From JAAYGT01 sp050252075 (lineage in GTDB: Bacteria > Pseudomonadota > Gammaproteobacteria > Burkholderiales > Burkholderiaceae_B), in contig JBFWLP010000087.1 of NCBI GenBank assembly GCA_050252075.1, positions 1 to 13,869 of the forward strand: 13,869 nucleotides of DNA, in the 5' to 3' direction. Positions 6,827 to 13,869 of this stretch are shown here, in pieces. Under the pieces are notes generated by a model. The model did not search any database. It was not told the origin of the DNA and was given only the letters and a program-made list of their open reading frames with translations. Position 1 is the stretch's first letter. Every line of letters begins with the position of its first letter. A program made the translations under genes and the position numbers.

Positions 6827-7572
6827 CATCTTCCCTCTCTTCTCCTGCAACGTTTGTTCTTGTTCATGGCGCCTGGCACGGCGGCTGGTGCTGGTCACGC
6901 GTGGCCGCCCTGCTTCGGGCGCGGGGCCACACGGTTTACACCCCCACCCAAACGGGCACCGGCGAACGCAGCCACTTGCTGGACCCGGCCATTACGCTGC
7001 AAACGTTTGTCGATGACATTGTGAATGTATTGCGCTGGGAGGACCTGAACAACGTAGTACTGGTGGGCCACAGCTTTGGGGGTCTGTCCATTACCGGCGC
7101 AGCCGATGTCTGCCCCGAACGCATTGCCCGTCTGGTCTACCTGGATGCTTTCCTGTTGCCCGGCGGCGTAACCGCCTTTGACACCATGCCCGGCGCCATG
7201 GTGGATAAACTGCGCAGCATGGCAATGGCATCGCCCACGCCTGTTCCCACACTACCGGCCCCGAAACCGGCAAGTTTCGGGCTGGCCACCCCCGACGATT
7301 GCGCCTTCGTGGCAAACCGGCTGACACCGCAGCCTTTGGGGGTGTATGAAACCGCCCTGACGCTCGATCACCCGACAGGCAACGGCCTGCCCTGCAGCTA
7401 CATTCACTGCTCGGCGCCGGCCTGTGCCGCTGTGAGCGATTCGTATGAATGGGCCCGGCAGCAGCCGGGCTGGGCCCTGGAAACACTGGAAACGGGTCAC
7501 GATGCCATGGTGTCCGCCCCCGGCGAGCTGGCGCAATTGCTGGACGCAATGGCAGCCAGGCCGTCGCACTAG
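6823..7572 (+). CDS. Alpha/beta hydrolase (esterase-like)
   Basis: A 249-residue alpha/beta hydrolase with HGAWHGGWCW (15-24) forming the oxyanion region, nucleophile Ser84 in GHSFGG and His226 in ETGHDAMV. These features are shared with the EstC / plant methylesterase-like group of small cytoplasmic hydrolases. The catalytic acid is not obvious: where many relatives have an Asp after the sixth strand, this protein reads CSAPACAAVSD. The start overlaps the MFS stop by 4 bp, indicating coupled translation, so transporter and hydrolase may handle the same compound; that link is inference. It is unrelated in detail to the Asp-nucleophile hydrolase at 2152-3045. It converges on guaB with only 24 bases between the stops and no terminator. 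Confidence 0.88.
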   Translation: MTSSLSSPATFVLVHGAWHGGWCWSRVAALLRARGHTVYTPTQTGTGERSHLLDPAITLQTFVDDIVNVLRWEDLNNVVLVGHSFGGLSITGAADVCPERIARLVYLDAFLLPGGVTAFDTMPGAMVDKLRSMAMASPTPVPTLPAPKPASFGLATPDDCAFVANRLTPQPLGVYETALTLDHPTGNGLPCSYIHCSAPACAAVSDSYEWARQQPGWALETLETGHDAMVSAPGELAQLLDAMAARPSH

Positions 7573-7596
7573 GGCGAAGGGAACGGCGCCGGCGGC

Positions 7597-9057
7597 CTAG
7601 TCGGCGCGGTAATTCGGCGCTTCTTTGGTGATCTGTACGTCGTGCACGTGCGACTCCCTCACCCCGGCGGAGGTTATCTCGACGAACTGGGCCTGGGTAC
7701 GCATGGCATCAATCGATGCGCAGCCGCAGTACCCCATGGCTGCCTTGATACCGCCGATAAGCTGGTAAATGATGGCAATGACGCTGCCTTTGTAAGGCAC
7801 GCGCCCCTCGATGCCCTCGGGAACCAGTTTATCAACGTGATGCGAAGGATCCTGGAAATAGCGGTCGGCCGAGCCGTCGGCCATGGCCCCCAGGCTTCCC
7901 ATGCCCCGGTACGACTTGTAGGAGCGCCCCTGGAACAGCACCACTTCGCCCGGTGCTTCTTCAGTGCCGGCGAACATGCCGCCCATCATGCACGCTGAAG
8001 CCCCCGCCGCCAGCGCTTTGGCAATATCGCCTGAATAGCGGATGCCGCCATCGGCGATCAAGGGTACGCCAGTGCCTTCAAGGGCCTCGGCAACGTCGGA
8101 AATAGCGGTAATCTGGGGCACGCCCACACCGGCCACGATACGGGTGGTGCAAATAGAGCCCGGCCCGATCCCCACCTTGACGGCATCGGCACCGGCATCG
8201 GCCAGGGCCCTGGCTGCCGCTGCGGTGGCAATATTGCCGCCGATCACCTGAATTTTCGGGTAATTGTCTTTCACCCACCGTACCCGCTGGATGACACCTT
8301 CCGAATGACCGTGGGCGGTATCCACAACAATGACATCGACACCCGCCGCCGCCAGTTTGGCAACCCGCTCTTCGGTACCGTCGCCAACCCCGACGGCGGC
8401 ACCAACGCGCAGCTGCCCCAGTGCATCTTTGCTGGCGTTGGGGTGCTCTGTATTCTTGACGATATCTTTCACCGTGGCCAGACCACGCAATTCAAAAGCG
8501 TCGTTGACGATCAGCACACGCTCCAGACGATGGCGGTGCATGAGGGTCTGGGCCTCGTCGAGCGTGGCCCCTTCTTTCATGGTGACCAGCTTTTCCTTGG
8601 GCGTCATGACGTCGCGCAGCGGGACATCCAGACGATCTTCAAAGCGCAAGTCGCGGTTGGTAACGATACCCACCAGCTTGCCGCCTTCAACCACGGGCAA
8701 GCCCGATATGCCATGCTGCTTTTGCAGCGCGATGGCATCACGCACTTTCATGGACGGTGTGACAGTGACCGGATCGATCACAATGCCGAACTCATGGCGC
8801 TTGACACGCGCAACCTCAAGGGCTTGCGCGTCGGCCGACAAATTCTTGTGGATGATGCCGATACCGCCTTCCTGGGCCATGGCAATGGCCAGGCGTGCTT
8901 CGGTCACGGTGTCCATGGCGGCGGACACGAGCGGAATATTCAGGGAAATGTCACGGGTGAAGCGTGTGACCAGAGAGGTGTCGCGGGGCAGTACGTTGGA
9001 ATAGGCAGGCACCAGCAACACGTCGTCGAAGGTGAGCGCTTTTTTGATAAGACGCAT
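7597..9057 (-). CDS. guaB: Inosine-5'-monophosphate dehydrogenase
   Basis: A 486-residue enzyme, the normal bacterial length, that oxidises IMP to XMP with NAD+, the first committed step to GMP. Catalytic Cys303 sits in GPGSICTTR; the flap Arg399-Tyr400 is in SADRYFQ; a CBS-domain pair occupies about 92-205 and is likely to bind adenine or guanine nucleotides as in other IMPDHs. The N-terminus (LTFDDVLLVPAYS) and the MGYCGC segment near 441-446 are standard. The ATG at 9057 has GGAG about 7 bases upstream (9068-9065) and a promoter at 9081-9110. It lies downstream of purL on the same strand, 97 bases away, so readthrough from purL is possible in addition to its own promoter. Confidence 0.98.
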   Translation of the reverse strand: MRLIKKALTFDDVLLVPAYSNVLPRDTSLVTRFTRDISLNIPLVSAAMDTVTEARLAIAMAQEGGIGIIHKNLSADAQALEVARVKRHEFGIVIDPVTVTPSMKVRDAIALQKQHGISGLPVVEGGKLVGIVTNRDLRFEDRLDVPLRDVMTPKEKLVTMKEGATLDEAQTLMHRHRLERVLIVNDAFELRGLATVKDIVKNTEHPNASKDALGQLRVGAAVGVGDGTEERVAKLAAAGVDVIVVDTAHGHSEGVIQRVRWVKDNYPKIQVIGGNIATAAAARALADAGADAVKVGIGPGSICTTRIVAGVGVPQITAISDVAEALEGTGVPLIADGGIRYSGDIAKALAAGASACMMGGMFAGTEEAPGEVVLFQGRSYKSYRGMGSLGAMADGSADRYFQDPSHHVDKLVPEGIEGRVPYKGSVIAIIYQLIGGIKAAMGYCGCASIDAMRTQAQFVEITSAGVRESHVHDVQITKEAPNYRAD

Positions 9058-9080
9058 GAACGAACTCCGGGCAAAGCGGA

Positions 9081-9110
9081 ATTATACGCCGAACCTAGGG
9101 TTTTTACCAA
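9081..9110 (-). promoter_or_regulatory. guaB promoter
   Basis: On the minus strand TTGGTA (9110-9105, 4/6) and a perfect TATAAT (9086-9081) are 18 bases apart. The start point would be near 9074, giving a short leader of about 17 bases that contains the GGAG ribosome site. There is no room for a riboswitch or attenuator downstream of it. Confidence 0.65.
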
Positions 9111-9154
9111 GACCCGGCGCCGCCCGATGCTCTGCCATCTTCCTTGAAAAATCG

Positions 9155-12100
9155 TCAGCCGACCCACACACGGGCATTGCGGAACATGCGCATCCAGGGC
9201 GTGAAGCCGCCGTTTTCCAGATCGCGACCGCCGGTGTCGGCAGCCCCCCAGCGCTCGGGCGCCCAGGACATCATGACGTTGCGGGTCACCCGTTCCGGGT
9301 GAGGCATCATAATGGTGAAACGACCGTCGGCGGTCGTCACACCCGCCAGCCCCGCCGGGCTGCCGTTGGGGTTGAAAGGATACTGTTCGGTGCGACGGCC
9401 CAGGTTATCCACATACTGCAACACCGGCAATACGTGCTGCGGGTTCCCCTGCATCGCAAAATTTGCAAAACCCTCGCCATGCGCCACGGCAACGGGCACA
9501 CGGGTGCCGGCCATGCCGGCCATGAACAGTGACGGCGACTCGGGAATTTCCACCAGGGTGAACCGTGCCTCGTACTTTTCCGACTGGTTGCGCGTAAACC
9601 GCGGCCAATGGTCTGCACCGGGAATCATGGGTGCCAGGGCGGCCATCATCTGGCAGCCGTTGCACACGCCCAGCGCAAAAGTATCGGGGCGCGCAAAAAA
9701 TCGGGCGAACTGATCAGACAAACCCGCATTGAAACGGATAGTGCGCGCCCAGCCTTCGCCCGCACCCAGCACATCGCCGTAACTGAAGCCTCCAACGGCC
9801 ACCAGACCCTTGATCGAATCAAGCTGAATACGCCCCGACAGCAGATCGGTCATGTGAACGTCAACCGCCTCGAAACCGGCCTTGTCGAAGGCCCAGGCCA
9901 TTTCCACCTGGCTGTTGCAGCCCTGTTCGCGCAAAATGGCCAGGCGCGGGCGGGCGCCGGTGGCAATAAATGGTGCTGCGATATCTTGCTGCGGATCGAA
10001 CGCTACCCGCGGCTGCAGGCCCGGGTTGTCCTTCTGTTGCCAGACGTCGAACTCGGCCTGGGCGCACGCGGGGTTGTCACGCATGGCCATGATGCGGCGC
10101 GACACTTGCGACCACTGCTGGGCCAGATCCCGGCGCGGCTTCTGGTAAATACATTTTCCATCGCGGTAAATCTGGATTTCGTCCACATGGTTCAGGCTGC
10201 CCATGACATGCGAGTGCGCCGACAAACCGGCCTGTCGCAACACGCCCAGCACGGCATCGCGCTGTGCCATGGGCACCTGGATCACCGCCCCGGCCTCTTC
10301 GTTGAACAACGCCTTGAGCGTGGCTTCGTCGCGCTGTACCGCCACCTGTTCGGGACGGATTTTGTAATCGCCCCAGTCGGCCGCTTGCGGGTCGATCGTC
10401 AGCATATCCAGATTGATCGACACCCCTGTGTTGCCGGCAAATGCCATTTCGCAAACGGTGGCAAACAGCCCGCCGTCGGAACGATCGTGATAGGCCAGAA
10501 TCATGCCCTGCGCCGCCAGGGACCGAATGGTCGTGAAAAACCCGGCCAATGCGCCCGCATCGGTGATGTCGGGCGTTGCCTCACCCATCTGGCTGAAGGC
10601 ATGCGCAAACACCGACCCGCCCAGACGCTGGCGACCGAAACCCAGGTCGACAAGAATGAGAGCGGTGTCACCGGCATCGGTACGCAACTGGGGCGTGAGC
10701 GTGGCGCGCACATCGGCGACCGGCGCAAATGCGGTCACAATCAGCGAAACCGGCGCCACCACTTCACGAGGCTCGCCGTCGTGATCCCAGGTGGTGCGCA
10801 TGGACAATGAATCTTTACCCACCGGGATCGACAAGCCAAGCTGCCGGCACCATTGGCTGACGGCCTGCACCGTATCGAAAAGCGCCGCATCCTGGCCCGG
10901 CACGCCGCAAGCCGCCATCCAGTTGGCGGAAAGCTTGATGTCTTGCAAGGCGTTGACATCGGCCGCCACCAGGTTGGTCAAGGCTTCGGCAACCGCCATA
11001 CGGCCGGAGGCCGCCGCGTTCAGCGCGGCAACCGGCGTGCGTTCCCCCATGGCCATGGCCTCGCCGCGCACCCCCTCGTAGTCGGCCAGCGTAACGGCGC
11101 AATCGGCCACGGGAACCTGCCAGGGGCCCACCATCTGGTCCCGGCTGCTCAGGCCACCGACGGTACGGTCGCCAATCGTGATCAGGAACGTCTTGTTGGC
11201 GACGGTGGGGTGACGCAACACACGCTCTACCGCCTCGTGCAGGGGCACGACGGTAAGATCAAGCGGACTGGTCTTCGGTGCGCAGTGCGCCACATCGCGA
11301 GTCATGCGCGGCGGCTTGCCAAGAATGACGTCGATCGGCAAATCGACCGGCCGTACCCCGGTTGGCGGTTCCGTCGTGGTGTCGGGGCCGCCGTCGTAGG
11401 ATGGCAGGCCTTCACCGAAGGTAACGCGCAGCCGGCGCTCCTGGGTGGCAATACCCACGACCGCGTAGGGACAACGCTCGCGTCGCGCCAGGGCATCGAA
11501 CCGCTGGATGTCTCCGGGCTGGATGGCCAGCACATAACGTTCCTGCGACTCGTTGCTCCAGATTTCGGCGGCCGACAAGCCGGACTCTTCAAGATGCACC
11601 TGATTCAGTTCAAAAACGGCACCACGCCCGGCGTCGTTGACCAGCTCGGGGAATGCATTGGACAACCCGCCCGCCCCCACGTCGTGAATAGCCAGTACCG
11701 GGTTACGATCGCCCAGCTGCCAGCAACGGTCGATGACCTCCTGGGCGCGCCGCTCCAGCTCCGGATTACCTCGCTGCACAGAATCGAAATCGAGTTGGGC
11801 GCTGTTGGTGCCGGCACTCATGCTCGATGCCGCCCCGCCGCCCATGCCGATCCGCATGCCGGGGCCTCCCAGCTGCACCAGCAATGCACCGGGAGGAATC
11901 GGGTCTTTGTGCGTAAGACGGGCATCGATAGCCCCCAGGCCGCCGGCGATCATGATGGGTTTGTGATACCCCCAGCGCCAACCGTCCACCGACTGTTCAT
12001 ACGTACGGAAGTAGCCCAGCAGATTGGGACGCCCGAACTCATTGTTGAAGGCTGCTCCGCCGACAGGCCCGTCGATCATGACGGACAACGGGCTGGCAAT

Positions 12101-13219
12101 ACGGTCGGGCAACCCGTGGGAGTCCGATTCCCACGGTTCGGGATCGTCGGGAAACGCCAGGTTGGACACCGTGAATCCGGTCAAACCCGCCTTGGGCTTG
12201 GAGCCCCGGCCGGTGGCCCCTTCATCGCGGATTTCCCCGCCGGCTCCCGTGGCCGCCCCCGGGAACGGCGCAATGGCCGTGGGGTGGTTGTGGGTTTCCA
12301 CTTTCATCAGGGTGTGCATGACCAGGGAGTGGGACCGGTAAACCGGCAAGCCGTCATCGTGACCGCCGGCATGAAAGACCTTTGCCGGGCCGCCTTCCAT
12401 GATGGCGGCGTTATCGGAATAGGCAACCACCGTGCCCCTGGGCTGCGCCGCATGGGTTTCACGGATCATGCCGAACAGGGTTTTAGACTGCGGCTGACCG
12501 TCGATAACCCACTGGGCGTTAAAAATTTTGTGGCGACAATGCTCGCTGTTGGCCTGGGCGAACATCATGAGCTCAACATCGGTGGGATTGCGCCCCAATC
12601 CGCGAAACGCTTCATCGAGATAAACAATTTCATCGTCGGACAGCGCCAGCCCCAGAGAGCTATTTGCATGATCCAGCGCCGCTTTGCCCTGGCCCATGAC
12701 ATCAACGGTCTGTATCGGTTTGCCGGCCAGCGACTGGAAAAGCGGCTTACCGTCGAAGTGTTCATCCACCACGGTTTCGGTCATGCGGTCGTGCAACAAG
12801 GCGGCGATCTGCGCCAGCTGTGCCTGATCGATTTTTTTCGCCCCCAGCAGACCGCGCGACGGCGTCAGCACGTAGCGGATGCCCCGCTCGATACGGCGCA
12901 CATGGCCCAGGCCGCAATTATGCGCAATATCTGTTGCCTTGCTGGCCCACGGGGAAATGGTTCCCAGCCGCGGAACAACACGCAATGACAGGGCCCCCTT
13001 GTCGGCAACGACGCTGTTCTTGTCGGTGCCGTAGTCCAGCAACTGGGCCAGGCGATCAGCCTGATCACCGGCAAGCGGCTCGTCGAGCCACACGAAATGC
13101 TCGTAATGACCGTTGATGTCGGCAATCGGTAGATCCAACTGTGCAAAACGTTTCAGAAGACGTTCACGACGAAAGGCGGACAGGACGCTGGAGCCTGGGA
13201 TTTGCTGGATAAGATTCAC
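9155..13219 (-). CDS. purL: Phosphoribosylformylglycinamidine (FGAM) synthase, large single-chain form
   Basis: A 1354-residue enzyme converting FGAR to FGAM with glutamine and ATP in de novo purine synthesis. It is the fused large form of Gram-negative bacteria, slightly longer than the roughly 1295-residue E. coli protein. In order: PurS-like N-terminal domain; FGAM synthase linker (TISPWASKATDIAHNCG, TDVELMMFAQANSEHCRH); two AIRS-like ATP domains (KVETHNHPTAIAPFPGAATG, GVPVGKDSL-type motif seen as SIPVGKDSLS); and the C-terminal glutaminase with Cys1186 in GVCNGCQMM and His1307/Glu1309 in MPHPERV. The start is GTG at 13219; no better in-frame start exists and the next residues (SVLSAFRRERLLKRF) align with the E. 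coli N-terminus. No Shine-Dalgarno is visible, and an inverted repeat abuts the start. It follows greB by 79 bases on the same strand. Confidence 0.97.
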   Translation of the reverse strand: MNLIQQIPGSSVLSAFRRERLLKRFAQLDLPIADINGHYEHFVWLDEPLAGDQADRLAQLLDYGTDKNSVVADKGALSLRVVPRLGTISPWASKATDIAHNCGLGHVRRIERGIRYVLTPSRGLLGAKKIDQAQLAQIAALLHDRMTETVVDEHFDGKPLFQSLAGKPIQTVDVMGQGKAALDHANSSLGLALSDDEIVYLDEAFRGLGRNPTDVELMMFAQANSEHCRHKIFNAQWVIDGQPQSKTLFGMIRETHAAQPRGTVVAYSDNAAIMEGGPAKVFHAGGHDDGLPVYRSHSLVMHTLMKVETHNHPTAIAPFPGAATGAGGEIRDEGATGRGSKPKAGLTGFTVSNLAFPDDPEPWESDSHGLPDRIASPLSVMIDGPVGGAAFNNEFGRPNLLGYFRTYEQSVDGWRWGYHKPIMIAGGLGAIDARLTHKDPIPPGALLVQLGGPGMRIGMGGGAASSMSAGTNSAQLDFDSVQRGNPELERRAQEVIDRCWQLGDRNPVLAIHDVGAGGLSNAFPELVNDAGRGAVFELNQVHLEESGLSAAEIWSNESQERYVLAIQPGDIQRFDALARRERCPYAVVGIATQERRLRVTFGEGLPSYDGGPDTTTEPPTGVRPVDLPIDVILGKPPRMTRDVAHCAPKTSPLDLTVVPLHEAVERVLRHPTVANKTFLITIGDRTVGGLSSRDQMVGPWQVPVADCAVTLADYEGVRGEAMAMGERTPVAALNAAASGRMAVAEALTNLVAADVNALQDIKLSANWMAACGVPGQDAALFDTVQAVSQWCRQLGLSIPVGKDSLSMRTTWDHDGEPREVVAPVSLIVTAFAPVADVRATLTPQLRTDAGDTALILVDLGFGRQRLGGSVFAHAFSQMGEATPDITDAGALAGFFTTIRSLAAQGMILAYHDRSDGGLFATVCEMAFAGNTGVSINLDMLTIDPQAADWGDYKIRPEQVAVQRDEATLKALFNEEAGAVIQVPMAQRDAVLGVLRQAGLSAHSHVMGSLNHVDEIQIYRDGKCIYQKPRRDLAQQWSQVSRRIMAMRDNPACAQAEFDVWQQKDNPGLQPRVAFDPQQDIAAPFIATGARPRLAILREQGCNSQVEMAWAFDKAGFEAVDVHMTDLLSGRIQLDSIKGLVAVGGFSYGDVLGAGEGWARTIRFNAGLSDQFARFFARPDTFALGVCNGCQMMAALAPMIPGADHWPRFTRNQSEKYEARFTLVEIPESPSLFMAGMAGTRVPVAVAHGEGFANFAMQGNPQHVLPVLQYVDNLGRRTEQYPFNPNGSPAGLAGVTTADGRFTIMMPHPERVTRNVMMSWAPERWGAADTGGRDLENGGFTPWMRMFRNARVWVG

Positions 13220-13254
13220 AATGCGGGCGCAGGAAAAGAGTGAAAACCCGCATT
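13220..13254. repeat. 8-bp inverted repeat directly upstream of the purL start
   Basis: AATGCGGG (13220-13227) and CCCGCATT (13247-13254) are perfect inverted arms around a 19-base spacer. The proximal arm ends at the base just before the GTG start. In the purL mRNA the hairpin would occupy the ribosome-binding region. On the minus strand it is not followed by a T-run, so it is not an ordinary terminator for greB. A TAAAAT hexamer on the minus strand (13257-13252) overlaps the distal arm and could be a -10 box, which would remove half the hairpin from the transcript. Confidence 0.5.
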
Positions 13255-13298
13255 TTAACCGCGCGCGCGAATTGTCGGGAAAACGGTGTCAGTGCCCG

Positions 13299-13808
13299 TC
13301 AGGCGGACGGGTAATGAATTTCCAGAATATCCAGCTCATCAATACCCGCCGGTGTTCTCAATGTGACGGTATCGCCTTCGCGCGCCTTGATCAGCGCACG
13401 CGCCACCGGGGAAATCCAGCTGATTTTTCCATGCAGCGGATCGGCCTCATCGACCCCGACAATGGTTACCTGATACTCCTGACCCGACTTGTCCAGATAG
13501 AGCACTGTAGCGCCAAAGAACACCTGGTCTTTGTTGGGTTGCAGCGCGGGATCCACGACTTCGGCGGCCTCGAGACGCTTGGTCAGAAAGCGGATACGCC
13601 GGTCAATTTCCCGCAAACGTTTCTTGCCGTACAGATAATCGCCGTTCTCGGAGCGATCGCCGTTCGAGGCAGCCCATGACACCGTGCTGACCACGGCGGG
13701 CCGCTCTTCATTCATGAGCTGCATGAGCTCGTCACGCAGCTGCTGATAGCCTGTGCGCGTAATGTAGTTCTTGGTGCCGGCGGGCAAGCGAACGGCTTCC
13801 GGCCCCAA
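13299..13808 (-). CDS. greB: Transcript cleavage factor GreB
   Basis: GreB enters the RNA polymerase secondary channel and stimulates cleavage of backtracked RNA. From TTG 13808 the protein has 169 residues: coiled-coil domain with WAASNGDRSENGDYLYGKKR around 45-64, including the tip acids Asp51 and Glu54 that position the catalytic Mg2+, then LREIDRRIRFLTKRLE, and the C-terminal FKBP-like domain (VFFGATVLYLD, SPVARALIKAREGDTV, TPAG). DRSEN and the long basic RREIDRR-type segment separate GreB from GreA. The start is doubtful: the frame continues upstream through a stretch (KAFDKESDDDDED) that resembles the N-terminus of betaproteobacterial GreB, up to a TGA at 13865-13863, with no ATG, GTG or TTG. 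TTG 13808 is the first usable start. Promoter and upstream neighbour are largely outside the window. Confidence 0.92.
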   Translation of the reverse strand: MGPEAVRLPAGTKNYITRTGYQQLRDELMQLMNEERPAVVSTVSWAASNGDRSENGDYLYGKKRLREIDRRIRFLTKRLEAAEVVDPALQPNKDQVFFGATVLYLDKSGQEYQVTIVGVDEADPLHGKISWISPVARALIKAREGDTVTLRTPAGIDELDILEIHYPSA

Positions 13809-13841
13809 ATCCTCGTCGTCGTCGTCCGACTCTTTATCAAA

Positions 13842-13865
13842 TGCCTTGCTCGGTGCCGCCTGTCA
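13842..13865 (-). promoter_or_regulatory. Possible greB promoter
   Basis: A consensus TTGACA (13865-13860) is followed after 19 bases by TTTGAT (about 13840-13835, 4/6). The spacing is long and the -10 weak. If used, transcription would begin near 13828, about 20 bases before TTG 13808, which would explain a start at that TTG. The same bases look like coding sequence for a GreB N-terminal tail, so the two readings compete. Confidence 0.25.
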
Positions 13866-13869
13866 AACC

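Noticed and set aside
9058..9154. Purine riboswitch or purL terminator between purL and guaB
   Set aside because: The gap is 97 bases and is mostly taken by the guaB promoter and ribosome site; no stem with a T-run and no purine aptamer-like pattern is visible.
10853..12988. A 711-codon open frame on the plus strand
   Set aside because: It lies wholly antisense to purL, whose motifs are complete. Long antisense frames are expected opposite GC-rich genes, and the translation shows no recognisable domain.
13260..13269. CGCGCGCGCG tract between greB and purL
   Set aside because: A ten-base alternating run can form in GC-rich DNA by chance and has no supporting context.
13837..13869. C-terminal tail of an upstream gene ending in TGA at 13839-13837 on the minus strand
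   Set aside because: Only ten codons are visible and they resemble no C-terminus I can recognise, so no gene can be supported.
1..13869. tRNA, rRNA, CRISPR array, insertion sequence or prophage genes
   Set aside because: No tRNA-like cloverleaf sequence, spaced direct repeats, transposase, integrase or phage structural gene was seen on either strand.

Overview
The window is about 13.9 kb of moderately GC-rich bacterial chromosome. The gene set (greB, the large single-chain purL, guaB, guaA), the GreB N-terminal region and the protein sequences look betaproteobacterial, most like Alcaligenaceae (Bordetella, Achromobacter, Pusillimonas and relatives). That placement is from memory of these families, not from a search.

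Layout, left to right. (1) 2-2005 (+): a large protein cut by the left edge. It is a DUF2075 / Schlafen-group-3 type helicase fused to a C-terminal LexA/UmuD-like S24 autoprotease. (2) 2006-2151: convergent gap with a weak hairpin and T-run. (3) 2152-3767 (-): an accessory block of three co-directional genes, a FitA/VapB-type ribbon-helix-helix antitoxin, a PIN-domain toxin overlapping it by 4 bp, and an epoxide-hydrolase-type alpha/beta hydrolase. The toxin-antitoxin pair has a near-consensus promoter with an inverted repeat at the start point. (4) 3867-3892: a clear intrinsic terminator for guaA. (5) 3940-5526 (-): guaA, GMP synthase. (6) 5648-7572 (+): a two-gene operon, a YbfB/YjiJ-type MFS transporter and an alpha/beta hydrolase joined by an ATGA overlap. 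(7) 7597-9057 (-): guaB, IMP dehydrogenase, with its own good promoter. (8) 9155-13219 (-): purL, FGAM synthase. (9) 13299-13808 (-): greB, whose start codon is unclear.

The core of the window is purine nucleotide synthesis. PurL makes FGAM on the way to IMP, GuaB oxidises IMP to XMP and GuaA aminates XMP to GMP. guaB and guaA are often adjacent in one operon; here an oppositely oriented transporter-hydrolase pair lies between them. The DNA downstream of the guaA 3' end is accessory in character (toxin-antitoxin, hydrolase, helicase-protease fusion). The guaA 3' end is a known integration hotspot for genomic islands, but no integrase or attachment repeat is visible here. The most interesting object is the helicase-S24 fusion: it keeps a plausible Ala-Gly self-cleavage site and a Ser/Lys pair at LexA/CI-like spacing, which suggests a damage-responsive switch on a putative defence or repair helicase.
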